This document shows, piece by piece, positions 1 to 9,268 of a DNA stretch of 64,000 bases. Origin of the DNA: Romboutsia sp. CE17 (GTDB lineage Bacteria; Bacillota; Clostridia; Peptostreptococcales; Peptostreptococcaceae); assembly GCF_012317385.1 (NCBI RefSeq), contig NZ_CP051144.1, positions 372,001 through 436,000 of the forward strand. The letters are read 5' to 3'. How positions within the stretch are numbered: the first letter of the stretch is position 1; each line of letters begins with the position of its first letter. Position numbers and translations under genes: made by a program. The notes beneath the pieces are model-generated. The model did no database searches. It saw only the letters and a list, made by a program, of their open reading frames with translations, and was not told where the DNA came from.

Positions 1-1
1 G

Positions 2-415
2 GTAATAACTTTACATGCTTGCGATACAGCAACTGATTATGCACTATACAATGCAATAAAATGGAACAGTAAAATGATATTTTCAGTACCTTGCTGTCAA
101 CATGAATTTAATCATCAAATGAAAGCAGAGTCATTATCTATACTAACAAAATATGGAATAGTTCAAGAAAGGATAGCAGCTCTTATGACTGATGCAACAA
201 GGGCTAACCTATTAGAAGCTGTAGGATATAAAACTCAGTTATTAGAATTTATAGATATATCTCATTCACCAAAAAATATTCTAATAAGAGCATCTAAAGG
301 AAATTTAAGTAAAGATAAAAAAGAAAAATCTCTGCAAGAAGTAAATACTTTAATAGAGCAATTTAATTTTGACCCAACTTTATATAAGTTACTAAAAGAT
401 GATAATTTAATATAA
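2..415 (+). CDS. class I SAM-dependent methyltransferase, C-terminal part (5' truncated by window)
   Basis: The reading frame is open from base 2, upstream of the first internal ATG at 74, so the gene begins before the window. The visible 137 residues start with a strand ending in LHACDTATD, followed by NAIKW and then VPCCQHEF. These match the later motifs of the METTL25/RRNAD1-like Methyltransf_32 group, where an HACG/D-TD loop and a PCC(Q)H motif line the active site. The SAM-binding GxG motif must lie outside the window. The substrate is unknown; rRNA or protein are both possible. A strong terminator follows 6 bases after the stop. I am confident of the fold class, not of the substrate. 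Confidence 0.75.
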   Translation, partial: VITLHACDTATDYALYNAIKWNSKMIFSVPCCQHEFNHQMKAESLSILTKYGIVQERIAALMTDATRANLLEAVGYKTQLLEFIDISHSPKNILIRASKGNLSKDKKEKSLQEVNTLIEQFNFDPTLYKLLKDDNLI

Positions 416-420
416 TAAAT

Positions 421-457
421 AAACCACTTTATATTTATAAAGTGGTTTATTATTTTT
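421..457 (+). terminator. intrinsic terminator after the methyltransferase
   Basis: Perfect 11-bp stem AAACCACTTTA / TAAAGTGGTTT (421-431 with 438-448) followed by a T-rich run. It may also serve the convergent symporter gene ending at 470. Confidence 0.85.
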
Positions 458-469
458 TTGAATATTAAT

Positions 470-1660
470 TTATATATTTTCACTTATTTCATTATTGTTT
501 ATATTTTTCTTATTAGCAATTCCTGTAAGCATAAGAGTTAAAGCACCATCTCCTGTAACGTTACAAGCAGTACCGAAGCTATCTTGAAGAGCGAATATTG
601 TTAGTATAAGTGCAGTACCAGTTTCATTAAATGCAAGAACACTTGTTATAAGTCCTAAAGATGCCATTACTGTACCGCCAGGAACTCCAGGGGCTCCTAT
701 TGCGAAGACTCCAAGTAAAATTATAAATAAAACCATAGAAGATACGCTTGGAATTTGACCATAAAGTATTTGAGAAACTAACATAACGAAAAATACTTCT
801 GTCAAAACTGAACCACAAAGATGTATATTTGCACATAGTGGAATAGAGAAGTCTAATATATCTTTTCTTAAAACTTTTGATTTTCTAGCACAACTTAAGG
901 CAACTGGTAATGTAGCAGCTGAAGACATACTTCCTACAGCTGTTAAGTAAGCTGGGCCATAATGTTTTAAAACTTCTATTGGATTTTTACCAGACATAGC
1001 TCCTCCTATAGCATATAAAAGAGCAAGCCAGATAAAATGACCTATAATGACGATAACTATGACTTTTAGGAATACAGGAAGATGATTAGTTATAGAACCT
1101 TCATAAGCTAAAGTTGCAAAAGTAGTAGCTATGAATAATGGCAGTATTGGTATAATTATCCTATTAACTAAACTTAAAACTATGCCTTGAAATTGATCTA
1201 ATAATTTCTCAAATAAATCAGCATTAGTCCAAGCTACAGCAAGACCGATTATGACAGATAAAAATAATGCACTCATAACAGGCATAATCTCTGGTATATC
1301 CAATTTAAAAATAAGTTCAGGTAATTGACGTAAAGATTCTGTAGTAGATTGGATTGATAATTTAGGTATTAATATATATCCGAATATTGCAGAGAAAGTT
1401 GCAGCACCTACAGATGAAATGTAAGCAAGACTAACTGCATAACCTAATAATTTAGATGCATTATTTTTTAGTTTAGCTATAGATGGTGCAATGAAACCAA
1501 TGATAATTAAAGGAACTGTAAAGAATATTATTTGACCTAGAATGTACTTTAATGTAACTATTACATTCATTACAGATTCATTTGAGCAAAATCCAATTAT
1601 AAGTCCTAAAGTAACTGCTAGCACTAGCTTAAATATTAAGCTATTAAATATTTTTTTCAT
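470..1660 (-). CDS. dicarboxylate/amino acid:cation symporter (DAACS family), variant binding site
   Basis: This 396-residue polytopic membrane protein has the DAACS (GltP/SstT) plan: a serine-rich HP1 loop (MSSAATLP), a TM7 segment, an HP2 loop (GAPGVPGG) and TM8 ending NVTGDGA. It should import an amino acid with sodium or protons. TM7 reads NIHLCGS where acidic amino-acid carriers have NMDGT. In TM8 the spacing D-x6-N-x3-D is kept, but the arginine that binds the acidic side chain is glycine (DSFGTACN). This suggests a neutral or otherwise non-acidic substrate, unlike the canonical relative at 62078-63325. GGAGG lies 8 bases upstream of the ATG. It is a single-gene unit, convergent with the preceding gene. 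Confidence 0.85.
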   Translation of the reverse strand: MKKIFNSLIFKLVLAVTLGLIIGFCSNESVMNVIVTLKYILGQIIFFTVPLIIIGFIAPSIAKLKNNASKLLGYAVSLAYISSVGAATFSAIFGYILIPKLSIQSTTESLRQLPELIFKLDIPEIMPVMSALFLSVIIGLAVAWTNADLFEKLLDQFQGIVLSLVNRIIIPILPLFIATTFATLAYEGSITNHLPVFLKVIVIVIIGHFIWLALLYAIGGAMSGKNPIEVLKHYGPAYLTAVGSMSSAATLPVALSCARKSKVLRKDILDFSIPLCANIHLCGSVLTEVFFVMLVSQILYGQIPSVSSMVLFIILLGVFAIGAPGVPGGTVMASLGLITSVLAFNETGTALILTIFALQDSFGTACNVTGDGALTLMLTGIANKKNINNNEISENI

Positions 1661-1878
1661 TTTAAAGCCTCCTAATTTTATAGTATAAAAATTAAAATAG
1701 CTTAGATGAATGTAAATAATGTAAAAACTAGCTATATAAAGAGTTTAACAAAGTATGTAACTATTCTCAAGTAAAAAGAAAATATATTTAATATATATAA
1801 ATTAAATAGCAATATTTAAATAAAATAAAGGGAAGTATATAAAATATCTTTTATAATTTTAGATAAAATGTAAAGATT

Positions 1879-1907
1879 TTGACGATAAAGACAAAAATTA
1901 TTATACT
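1879..1907 (+). promoter_or_regulatory. sigma-A promoter of comEB
   Basis: TTGACG (1879-1884), a 17-base spacer and TATACT (1902-1907), 33 bases before the dCMP deaminase ATG. Confidence 0.75.
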
Positions 1908-1940
1908 ATATATAATTACAAATATTTAGGGAGGATATAA

Positions 1941-2423
1941 ATGAAGAGAGAAGATTATATTTCCTGGAATGATTACTTTATGGGAATAGCATTACTTTCG
2001 GGAATGAGGAGTAAAGACCCATCTACTCAAGTTGGAGCATGTATAGTTGATAATAATAATAGAATTGTATCAATTGGATATAACGGCTTTGTAAATGGAT
2101 GTAGTGATGATGATTTTCCTTGGTGCAGAGAAGGAGATTTTTTAGAAACAAAATATCCTTATGTAGTGCATGCAGAACAAAATGCAATTTTAAATGCAAG
2201 AGGAAAATCTCTAGAAGGTTGTAGCATATACGTAAATCTTTTCCCATGCCATGAGTGTGCTAGAAATATTATACAATCAGGAATAAAAGAAGTTTACTAT
2301 TTAATAGATAAATATGCTGATACTGACTCTATAAAGGCTTCTAAATATATGTTTGAAAAAGCAGGAGTTAAATTAACTCAATTATTTCCTGAAGTAGATA
2401 AAATTGAATTAAAATTTAAATAA
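1941..2423 (+). CDS. comEB: dCMP deaminase (ComEB family)
   Basis: The 160-residue zinc enzyme converts dCMP to dUMP, feeding dTTP synthesis in the cytoplasm. The zinc-site motifs are present: HAEQNAIL, with the histidine ligand and catalytic glutamate near residue 76, and PCHEC (two cysteine ligands near residue 102). Length and layout fit the ComEB/dCMP deaminase family rather than cytidine or tRNA adenosine deaminases. A consensus promoter and the RBS GGGAGG precede the ATG, and a hairpin terminator follows directly, so it is transcribed alone. In B. subtilis comEB lies in a competence operon. Here no com genes are adjacent, so nucleotide metabolism is the likely role. Confidence 0.92.
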   Translation: MKREDYISWNDYFMGIALLSGMRSKDPSTQVGACIVDNNNRIVSIGYNGFVNGCSDDDFPWCREGDFLETKYPYVVHAEQNAILNARGKSLEGCSIYVNLFPCHECARNIIQSGIKEVYYLIDKYADTDSIKASKYMFEKAGVKLTQLFPEVDKIELKFK

Positions 2424-2425
2424 AT

Positions 2426-2456
2426 AAAAACTCTCAGTTAATTGAGAGTTTTTATT
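2426..2456 (+). terminator. intrinsic terminator after comEB
   Basis: Stem AAAAACTCTC / GAGAGTTTTT (2426-2435 with 2444-2453). It is symmetrical, so it may also stop the convergent exporter transcript. Confidence 0.85.
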
Positions 2457-2469
2457 TGAATTTGATAAG

Positions 2470-2910
2470 TTATTTTATTATCTTTATTAACTTATGTAGA
2501 TTAAAATTTCTAAATAAAGTAGATACAAGGATTACCCCCAATGCTAATGCTCCGGCACTTCCCAATGTAGTAGTACCAATATCAAATGCTTTTATGTAAT
2601 TTCCCTTTAAACATTCATACAATGTATTATAAACACCATATCCTGGAACTAATGGTATTAAGCAGCATACACTTAGAATCGTAGTAGGGGTCATATAAAT
2701 ACGTGCGCACATCTCGCAGTAAATACTAAATACTACAGCAGATAAAAATAGAGAAGAACTACCTCCAATACCAGAAGTAAGACAAGCTTTATATACAAAC
2801 CATCCTAAAGAACCGCCAAATCCAGCAACATATAAATATTTACCTTTAACATTAAATAGTATGCCAAAACTAAAAGCAGCAAAAAAGGACATAATAATTT
2901 CTATGAACAT
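2470..2910 (-). CDS. threonine/serine exporter, small subunit (YjjB / DUF3815 type)
   Basis: The 146-residue protein is almost wholly hydrophobic, with about four membrane segments and a PLVPGYGVYNTLYECLKGN stretch typical of the C-terminal half of ThrE exporters. It pairs with the YjjP-type protein encoded directly upstream (2912-3673). In many Firmicutes the ThrE carrier is split into these two polypeptides. Its RBS (GGAGG) lies inside the last codons of the upstream gene (Leu-Gly-Gly-Met-stop), so the two are translationally coupled. Export of Thr/Ser is known for ThrE. Substrates here are inferred. Confidence 0.85.
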   Translation of the reverse strand: MFIEIIMSFFAAFSFGILFNVKGKYLYVAGFGGSLGWFVYKACLTSGIGGSSSLFLSAVVFSIYCEMCARIYMTPTTILSVCCLIPLVPGYGVYNTLYECLKGNYIKAFDIGTTTLGSAGALALGVILVSTLFRNFNLHKLIKIIK

Positions 2911-2911
2911 A

Positions 2912-3673
2912 TTACATTCCTCCTAATTTTAAATATAAATGAAGAATTGTACCAGTTCCAACTACATTAGATATACCTATGAATAAAGCTTCAGCAGCTT
3001 TAGAAATACCAGAGAGTAATTGACCTTCAAGGATATCTCTAATTGAATTTGTAAGAGCTAAACCTGGAACTAGAAGCATTATGCTACCAGCGACTACTTT
3101 ATCTAATTCATTAATAAATCCAAAATTTAAAAAAACTATAGAGTATATAGAAATTAGTGCACCACAAATACTATTTATAAAGAATTCATTTAAAGATGAC
3201 TTATTTAAAACTATAGATAAGGCTCTTGTAAGAATACCTATAATAAATGCACAAATGAAATCAGAAGTACCTCCACCAAATAATACTGAAAATGTTGAAG
3301 TTGCAATACCTGCAGAAAGCAGCGTAATATTAGATGAATAAAAGTCATCTACGCACAATTTCTCTAATTCTTTTTCACAAAACTCAATACTAGGTTTATC
3401 TTTATAAATTGTTCTTGATAAAGAGTTTATGTTATGAACTTTATTTAAGTCTGTACTGCGCGAACTAATTCTTTTAACTACAGAATAAATTTCTCCATCT
3501 ACTATTATAGACACCATTACAGCAGTAGGTGAGGCAAAAACATCAATATCATCAATTGAAAAGGCCTGACACATTCTTGTAATTGTTTCTTCAACCCTAT
3601 AGGTTTCACCTCCGCTTTGAAGCATGATTTTACCTGCAGTAGATGTAAAGTTTAATATTCTATTTATATCCAT
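2912..3673 (-). CDS. threonine/serine exporter, large subunit (YjjP / DUF1212)
   Basis: Two ATG codons stand in tandem; GGGG lies three bases before the first (3676) and six before the second (3673), so the second is preferred (253 residues). The N-terminal soluble part contains the DUF1212 pattern: MLQSGGETYRVEETI followed by a VMVSI strand and an arginine-rich segment. The C-terminal half has about five membrane segments. This is the larger half of a split ThrE-type exporter, coupled to the small subunit that follows. No regulator is adjacent. Confidence 0.85.
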   Translation of the reverse strand: MDINRILNFTSTAGKIMLQSGGETYRVEETITRMCQAFSIDDIDVFASPTAVMVSIIVDGEIYSVVKRISSRSTDLNKVHNINSLSRTIYKDKPSIEFCEKELEKLCVDDFYSSNITLLSAGIATSTFSVLFGGGTSDFICAFIIGILTRALSIVLNKSSLNEFFINSICGALISIYSIVFLNFGFINELDKVVAGSIMLLVPGLALTNSIRDILEGQLLSGISKAAEALFIGISNVVGTGTILHLYLKLGGM

Positions 3674-3853
3674 CATGATCCCCTTTCTAATAATAATATT
3701 GGTATTATAACACGTATTAAGTTAGTGATAAATAAGTTTATATGTAAAAAAACATAACTATTTAACAATGGTTTAAAACTTTATTAATCGAATAGTTATA
3801 TGTTAAACTATATTTTAATACAAATAAAAATAATGAATTATTAGGTGGAGCAA

Positions 3854-5029
3854 GTGAAATTATTACAGGAAAATATAGGTTATATATATGATACAATAAG
3901 CAGTATATTTTCATTAAATTTTATAATAAAATACAATGATAATAGTATAGTAAGATTAAATGAATTAGAACTATCAAATGAAATAAAAGATGATGAAATA
4001 AAGATGATTAATGAATTAAATGATAAAAATTTATTAAAGAATAGAGATACAATTTGTTACTATGAGAGTAAAAAAAAATTAAAGTATATGGTGTTTAGCG
4101 TATATGATAAGGATGTATATGAAGGAAATATTATTTTAGGTCCATATCTTAACTATCCACTACAGTTAAATATAACGTTAGAAGAAGGTAAACAGCTAGA
4201 TAAAGTAATACCTATAATAAAAATATTACAAGAAAAGTCCATAGAAAACATTATTAATTCTATGATGGATAGTGGAATAAAAGATACTAGCGTAATATTT
4301 GTCCATGAGGAAAAAAAAGATAAAGATGCCGAATTTTATCATATAAAAGATTTTAATATGAGTATTGTAAATATTAGAGAGAGATATAAAATAGAAAATG
4401 AGCTTTTACACTATGTAAGTTCAGGAGATAAAGAAAATGCATTTAAGGTGACAGGACATAAAAATTTAACTGATATTAATAGATTTCCAGATAACCCTAT
4501 AAGAAATATTAAGAACTTTGCAATAACTATGAATACTCTTTTAAGAAAAGCTGTTCAAGAAAATAATATAGAACCATATTTTTTAGATAGTATATCGGAG
4601 CATTTTGCAAAAAAAATAGAAAGGGAAAATAATATAGATTTATTATCAGGTATATTTAAAGAAATGATATCTGAATATTGTAATTTAGTAAATGATGATA
4701 TAGCTAAAGGTTACTCAAAATTAGTATCAAATGCTATTAATTACATTAAATTGAATTTTAAGTATGAAATAAGATTATCTAGTATTGCAAAAGAATTATT
4801 TGTACATCCAACATACCTAGCTAAAAAATTTAAGGAAGAGACTAGGAAAACAGTATCTGAATATATTAATGAAGTTAGAGTAAAGGAAGCTAAGATAATG
4901 TTAAAAAACACAGAATTTAAAGTAGAAGATATAGCCTATTATGTGGGATATAATGATAAGAAATATTTTTCAAAAACATTTAAAAAAATATACAATCAAT
5001 CACCAAGTGATTATAGAAAATATAATTAA
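3854..5029 (+). CDS. AraC-family transcriptional regulator
   Basis: The C-terminal ~100 residues carry the double helix-turn-helix of AraC proteins (IRLSSIAKELFVHPTYLAKKFKEE, then VEDIAYYVGYNDKKYFSKTFKKI and the PSDYRKY ending; each piece is quoted only in part from a longer match). The N-terminal ~280 residues have no recognised sugar-binding fold and are shared by many clostridial AraC proteins of unknown ligand. Two in-frame GTG codons exist. GGTGG overlaps the first (3845) and is well spaced for the second (3854), which I prefer (391 aa). It lies just upstream of the GPH sugar symporter in the same direction, so it probably controls glycoside uptake, but a terminator separates them. Confidence 0.85.
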   Translation: MKLLQENIGYIYDTISSIFSLNFIIKYNDNSIVRLNELELSNEIKDDEIKMINELNDKNLLKNRDTICYYESKKKLKYMVFSVYDKDVYEGNIILGPYLNYPLQLNITLEEGKQLDKVIPIIKILQEKSIENIINSMMDSGIKDTSVIFVHEEKKDKDAEFYHIKDFNMSIVNIRERYKIENELLHYVSSGDKENAFKVTGHKNLTDINRFPDNPIRNIKNFAITMNTLLRKAVQENNIEPYFLDSISEHFAKKIERENNIDLLSGIFKEMISEYCNLVNDDIAKGYSKLVSNAINYIKLNFKYEIRLSSIAKELFVHPTYLAKKFKEETRKTVSEYINEVRVKEAKIMLKNTEFKVEDIAYYVGYNDKKYFSKTFKKIYNQSPSDYRKYN

Positions 5030-5040
5030 TAGATCTTATT

Positions 5041-5088
5041 TAAGAGCCTTTGTAGATAATATAAATCTATAAAGGCTCTTAAATATTT
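5041..5088 (+). terminator. intrinsic terminator after the AraC regulator
   Basis: Stem AAGAGCCTTTGTAGA / TCTATAAAGGCTCTT (5042-5080, one mismatch) followed by AAATATTTTTTAT. Confidence 0.85.
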
Positions 5089-5273
5089 TTTATATATAGA
5101 AAATGTTATTGAAAATTGATGACATATATAGTGTCTATGAAGAATTTATTGTTATAAAAAGGAAAAAACATAGAAAGATTGTAATACTTGTGCTATATTA
5201 GCTGAAAAATGCTATAAAAATTAATTGAAAAATACTATAAAAAAAATTTTAATATAAAAAAAAATATATATAG

Positions 5274-5301
5274 TTGCAAAAGTATACAAGTATGCTAAAA
5301 T
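5274..5301 (+). promoter_or_regulatory. promoter of the GPH symporter with a TATAC operator inside the spacer
   Basis: TTGCAA (5274-5279), a 16-base spacer and TAAAAT (5296-5301). The spacer contains AGTATACAAG (5281-5290), matching the palindromes CTTGTATACAAG and CTAGTATACTAG found before the GntR-linked hexuronate genes at 22.9-27.4 kb. A bound GntR protein here would block RNA polymerase. The rest of 5089-5375 is A/T-rich with no other signal seen. Confidence 0.6.
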
Positions 5302-5375
5302 AATATTGTTACTAAAATAACATGCAAGTTATAATAATTAATTAAATTGAAATTTTATTTTATGGGAGGACAGAT

Positions 5376-6794
5376 ATGAATTTAAATGCAGCAAGAAATT
5401 TAGAAGTAAAAAATGAAAGACCTTTTGGTCTAAGAGACAAAGTAGGTTATCTACTTGGCGATTTAGGGAATGATTTCACATTTATTTTTGCAAGTATGTT
5501 CTTAATGATATTCTATACGAAAGTATGGGGTGTTAGTACATCTTTAGTTGGTGTGTTGTTTTTAGTATCAAGATGTGTAGATGCTTTTTCAGATATAACA
5601 ATGGGGGTTATAGCAGATAAAGCAAATCCTACAAAAGATGGTAAATTTAGACCTTGGATAAAAAGAATAGCAGGGCCAGTAGCTCTTATGAGTTTCTTAA
5701 TGTATCAATATAGCTTAGCAGACGCTTCTTTAACTATTAAGGTAATAGTAATGTTTACAACTTATATATTATGGGGATCTGTTTTTTATACAGCAATAAA
5801 TATACCTTATGGTTCAATGGCATCAGCTATTACTAATGATCCAAAAGAGAGAGCATCTCTTTCAACTTGGAGAAGTTTAGGTGCAAGTTTTGCTAGTGTT
5901 ATTATAGGAAGTTTAACACCTCAAATTATATATTATGCAGATGCTAATGGAAATCAACTAGTAAATCCAGAAAAGTTTACTATGATTGCTGGAGTATTCT
6001 CAATATGTGCATTTATATGTTATATGTTATGTTTTAAACTTACTACAGAACGTGTTAAATTCGAAAGTGATGACAACAAGGAAAAGGTTTCTATTGCAAA
6101 GAATCTTGGAATAATAGCAAAAAATAAAGCTTTATTAGCAATAATAGGAGCAGCAATAGTATTACTTCTTAGTTCATTAATGACACAAACTATAAACGCT
6201 TATTTATTTGCTGACTACTTTAAAAATGTAAATGCATTATCTACTTTAAGTATGATTGGTTTACCGGTAAACCTATTCCTTGCAGCAGTTTTAGTAAAAG
6301 TAGCAGATAGATTTGGTAAAAAAGAAGTATCTATGATATCTATGCTTATTACAGGAGCAATATATATAGGTTGTTATATAGCTAAAATAACAAATCCATG
6401 GATATATGTAGGAATATATACTATATCATCACTTTTCATGAATACGTTTAATATGCTTATATGGGCTAAAATAACTGATATAATAGATTATAATGAAATA
6501 CTTACTGGAAAAAGAGATGATGGAACAATATATGGAGTTTACTCTTTCTCTAGAAAAATAGGACAAGCTTTAGCTGGAGGACTTGGAGGATTTGCCTTAG
6601 GATTTATAGGATATAACTCAATGGCAGCAACTCAGTCAACTGCTACAACAGATGGAATTTATGCATTAGCAACTTTATTCCCAGGTGCTTGCTATATAGT
6701 TGTTGGATTAATACTAATGTTTGCTTATCCTTTAAGTAAAAAAGTAGTTAATGAAAATAATCTTAAATTAGAAGCAATGCGTAGTTCTAAATAA
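5376..6794 (+). CDS. GPH-family sugar/glycoside:cation symporter (MFS)
   Basis: The 472-residue membrane protein has about twelve membrane segments and GPH (glycoside-pentoside-hexuronide:cation) hallmarks: RCVDAFSDITMGVIADKA followed by GKFRPWIKRIAGP. Members include melibiose, lactose, xyloside and glucuronide carriers. It lies between an AraC regulator and, beyond an IS insertion, a GH2 glycosidase on the opposite strand. Its promoter carries an operator like those of the hexuronate genes, so a glucuronide or other uronic glycoside is a reasonable substrate. This is inference, because sequence alone does not fix GPH specificity. GGGAGG precedes the ATG. Confidence 0.85.
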   Translation: MNLNAARNLEVKNERPFGLRDKVGYLLGDLGNDFTFIFASMFLMIFYTKVWGVSTSLVGVLFLVSRCVDAFSDITMGVIADKANPTKDGKFRPWIKRIAGPVALMSFLMYQYSLADASLTIKVIVMFTTYILWGSVFYTAINIPYGSMASAITNDPKERASLSTWRSLGASFASVIIGSLTPQIIYYADANGNQLVNPEKFTMIAGVFSICAFICYMLCFKLTTERVKFESDDNKEKVSIAKNLGIIAKNKALLAIIGAAIVLLLSSLMTQTINAYLFADYFKNVNALSTLSMIGLPVNLFLAAVLVKVADRFGKKEVSMISMLITGAIYIGCYIAKITNPWIYVGIYTISSLFMNTFNMLIWAKITDIIDYNEILTGKRDDGTIYGVYSFSRKIGQALAGGLGGFALGFIGYNSMAATQSTATTDGIYALATLFPGACYIVVGLILMFAYPLSKKVVNENNLKLEAMRSSK

Positions 6795-6843
6795 AAATAT
6801 AGATTAAAAAATAATTATTTAACAAATTTGAATAAAACATATT

Positions 6844-6890
6844 ATACCTCATTGTTAGAATTTTACTCTAGCAATGGGGTATTTTATATA
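6844..6890 (+). terminator. intrinsic terminator after the GPH symporter
   Basis: A 16-bp stem with G-T pairs, ATACCTCATTGTTAGA (6844-6859) with TCTAGCAATGGGGTAT (6867-6882), then TTTTATATA. Confidence 0.75.
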
Positions 6891-7160
6891 GTAAAAGATT
6901 TTAATCTTTTTATTATTTTAAGTAGCTTTATAATAAAATAGTAAGTTAGTTTTTATTTTATTGTAATATTAATACTCTGATTATTATGATGGTTTTGTTT
7001 ATAAATAAGTTTTTGCATACAATTTTCAGATGTGTTATAAATGATTTATCATACTTATTTCTAAATACAATCGATACATAAAATAAATAACTAAATATTG
7101 ATTTAGATATGATAAAAGAATTTAGACATTCTTACAAATTAAATAGAAAGGTGAAGATTT
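6891..7160. other. intergenic stretch, no gene seen
   Basis: A/T-rich DNA between the symporter terminator and the thioesterase. It must hold the thioesterase promoter, but no good -35/-10 pair stands out. No open frame with an RBS was found. Confidence 0.5.
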
Positions 7161-7874
7161 ATGATATACAGCAGTAACTATAAAATAGGTATAGAAGATA
7201 TAGGAATGAATAATGAAGCATCTAATAAAGCACTTCTTGCAATAATGGAAGATGTAGCAGGGCTTCACAGTGCATCTGTAGGGTATGGAGTTTTTGAGAT
7301 AGAAACTAAAAAAAGAACATGGATACTTTTAGACTGGAAGATGAAGGTTATAAAAAGACCTAAATATAATGATGAGATAAAAGCAGAAACATGGTCAAGA
7401 AAAATAGAAAAACTATACGCCTATCGTGATTTTCAACTCAAAGATAAAGAAGGAAATATAATTGTAATTGGGACATCAAGATGGATTTTTATTGATATAG
7501 ATAGGAGAAGACCAATAAGACTTACAGCAGATATTACGGATTTATATGAGTCAGAAATTGATAAAAATGTATTTCCTGAGGAGATGGAAGATGTAAAATG
7601 TGAAGACTATCTATTCAAAAAGGAATACTATGTTCAAAGAAGAGATATTGATATGAATGAACATATGCATAACTTAGGCTATTTGGATATGGCATATGAA
7701 ATTTTACCAGATGATGTTTATAAAAATAAAATCTTTGATAATGTGAGAATTACATATAAAAAAGAAATAGTATACGGAGAAAAGATTGAATGTTACTATT
7801 CAGAGCATAATGATAAATATATTATTTCAGCAAAAACTAAAGATAAGATAAATGCAGTAATAGAATTGTATTAA
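7161..7874 (+). CDS. acyl-ACP thioesterase (FatA/FatB-like)
   Basis: The 237-residue protein has the double hot-dog fold of bacterial relatives of plant acyl-ACP thioesterases (PF01643). Visible marks are the N-terminal hot-dog with TWILLDWKMKVIKRP and a long hydrophobic helix, and the second hot-dog opening with RRDIDMNEHMHNLGYLDMAYE, which carries the Asp/Asn-His cluster used in catalysis. It should release free fatty acids from acyl-ACP in the cytoplasm. The RBS GAAAGGTGA precedes the ATG. It appears to be a single-gene unit. The insertion sequence starts 45 bases after the stop, so its native terminator may have been displaced. Confidence 0.88.
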   Translation: MIYSSNYKIGIEDIGMNNEASNKALLAIMEDVAGLHSASVGYGVFEIETKKRTWILLDWKMKVIKRPKYNDEIKAETWSRKIEKLYAYRDFQLKDKEGNIIVIGTSRWIFIDIDRRRPIRLTADITDLYESEIDKNVFPEEMEDVKCEDYLFKKEYYVQRRDIDMNEHMHNLGYLDMAYEILPDDVYKNKIFDNVRITYKKEIVYGEKIECYYSEHNDKYIISAKTKDKINAVIELY

Positions 7875-7910
7875 CATATATTATATATAATTTAACTATA
7901 GTAAGTATGG

Positions 7911-7918
7911 ATTAAATA
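7911..7918. repeat. target-site duplication, left copy (ATTAAATA)
   Basis: An 8-bp direct repeat directly abutting the left inverted repeat of the IS256-family element. It is identical to 9446-9453. IS256-family elements make 8-9 bp duplications. Confidence 0.85.
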
Positions 7919-7920
7919 GG

Positions 7921-7968
7921 GACTGTAGGTAGTTTTGTGTAAATACAAACTTACCTACAGTCTTTTTT
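7921..7968 (+). terminator. terminator-like hairpin inside the IS256 left end
   Basis: Perfect 11-bp stem GACTGTAGGTA (7921-7931) with TACCTACAGTC (7952-7962), then six T. It lies upstream of the transposase RBS and would stop read-in transcription from the thioesterase side. Confidence 0.75.
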
Positions 7969-8026
7969 GAATGTAAAATTGGTAAGTTTGGAATAATATT
8001 CATATTAAACTTTTGGAGGTAAAGAA

Positions 8027-9268
8027 ATGAAAGATCAAAGAGAAATAATTATTCCAGATTTAGACTACCAAGCTGAAGTAAGAAAATGTAAAACCATGGA
8101 AGATGTAGTTGGTAAAAATGGATTAATGCAAAAGCTGTTCAAAGATATTATCCAACAATTGCTAGAAGCAGAAATGGAAGAACATCTGGGAAGAGAAAGG
8201 CATGAAAGAAGTAATGAAGCTAATCCAAACTATAGGAATGGATATAGTTCTAAGACTATTGAAAGTAGTTTTGGTGAAGTTGGCCTAGATATACCAAGAG
8301 ATAGAAAAGCACAATTTGAACCGAAGGTTGTTAAAAAGTATGAAACTGTATGTAATGAACTAGATAAAAAAATAATAGGTCTTTATGCCTGTGGTATGAG
8401 TGTAAGAGATATCCAATCTGAAATGGAAGAACTATATGGCATTGATGTGTCTCCTGCAATGATATCTAAGATAACAGATAAGGTTGTAGAGGCTGCCGCC
8501 GAATGGCAAAGCAGAGAACTTGATGAAATATACCCAATCGTATATATGGATGCTATGCATTTTAAAGTAAGAGATGATAATAAAATAGTTTCAAAGGCAG
8601 CATATATATGTATGGCTTTAGATATGAAAGGAAAAAAAGATATATTAGGTATTTGGATTGGTGAATCAGAAGGCGCAAAATTTTGGCTATCAGTTTGTAA
8701 TGATTTGAAAAATAGAGGCGTAGATGATATTTTAATTGCATGTATGGATGGTTTAAAAGGTCTACCTGAAGCAATTAAAACTGTATATCCAGATGTAAGT
8801 ATTCAAACTTGTATAGTTCATCAAATTAGAAACTCTCTTAAATATATAGCATCAAAAGATCAGAGAGAGTTTATGAAAGATTTAAAAAGTGTTTATAGGG
8901 CATTTAACGAAGAAACAGCACTTAAAAATTTAGATATTCTTAAGGAGAAATGGTATTCAAAATATTCTGTTGTAATAGATTCATGGTACAATAACTGGAG
9001 TAATCTGAATACGTATTTTGAATATCCACATGAAATTAGAAGAATTATTTATACTACAAATGCTCTTGAGGGATTTAATAGACAGTTAAGAAAATATACT
9101 AAGGTAAGAACTGTATTTCCAACAGATGAGTCACTAAGAAAATCACTATATTTATCTACCATGAAAATTATGGAGAAATGGACCTCTCCAAACCAAAATT
9201 GGGCGTCTACTTTAGGACAGCTTACAATTATGTTTGGAGAAAGGATACCTAACTCTTACACAATATAA
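8027..9268 (+). CDS. IS256-family (mutator type) transposase
   Basis: The 413-residue DDE transposase catalyses cut-and-copy movement of the surrounding element. The N-terminal region has the family pattern EAEMEEHLGRERHER followed by NPNYRNGYSSKT. The catalytic acids are visible in YMDAMHFK (first Asp), ACMDGLKG (second Asp) followed by QTCIVHQIRNSLKYI, and NALEGFNRQLRK (Glu). Length is normal for the family and no frameshift or stop is present, so it is probably active. GGAGG lies 8 bases before the ATG. Confidence 0.95.
   Translation: MKDQREIIIPDLDYQAEVRKCKTMEDVVGKNGLMQKLFKDIIQQLLEAEMEEHLGRERHERSNEANPNYRNGYSSKTIESSFGEVGLDIPRDRKAQFEPKVVKKYETVCNELDKKIIGLYACGMSVRDIQSEMEELYGIDVSPAMISKITDKVVEAAAEWQSRELDEIYPIVYMDAMHFKVRDDNKIVSKAAYICMALDMKGKKDILGIWIGESEGAKFWLSVCNDLKNRGVDDILIACMDGLKGLPEAIKTVYPDVSIQTCIVHQIRNSLKYIASKDQREFMKDLKSVYRAFNEETALKNLDILKEKWYSKYSVVIDSWYNNWSNLNTYFEYPHEIRRIIYTTNALEGFNRQLRKYTKVRTVFPTDESLRKSLYLSTMKIMEKWTSPNQNWASTLGQLTIMFGERIPNSYTI

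Noticed and set aside
627-836. 69-codon minus-strand frame overlapping the DAACS symporter
   Set aside because: It is an alternate frame of the same strand within conserved symporter sequence and lacks an RBS.
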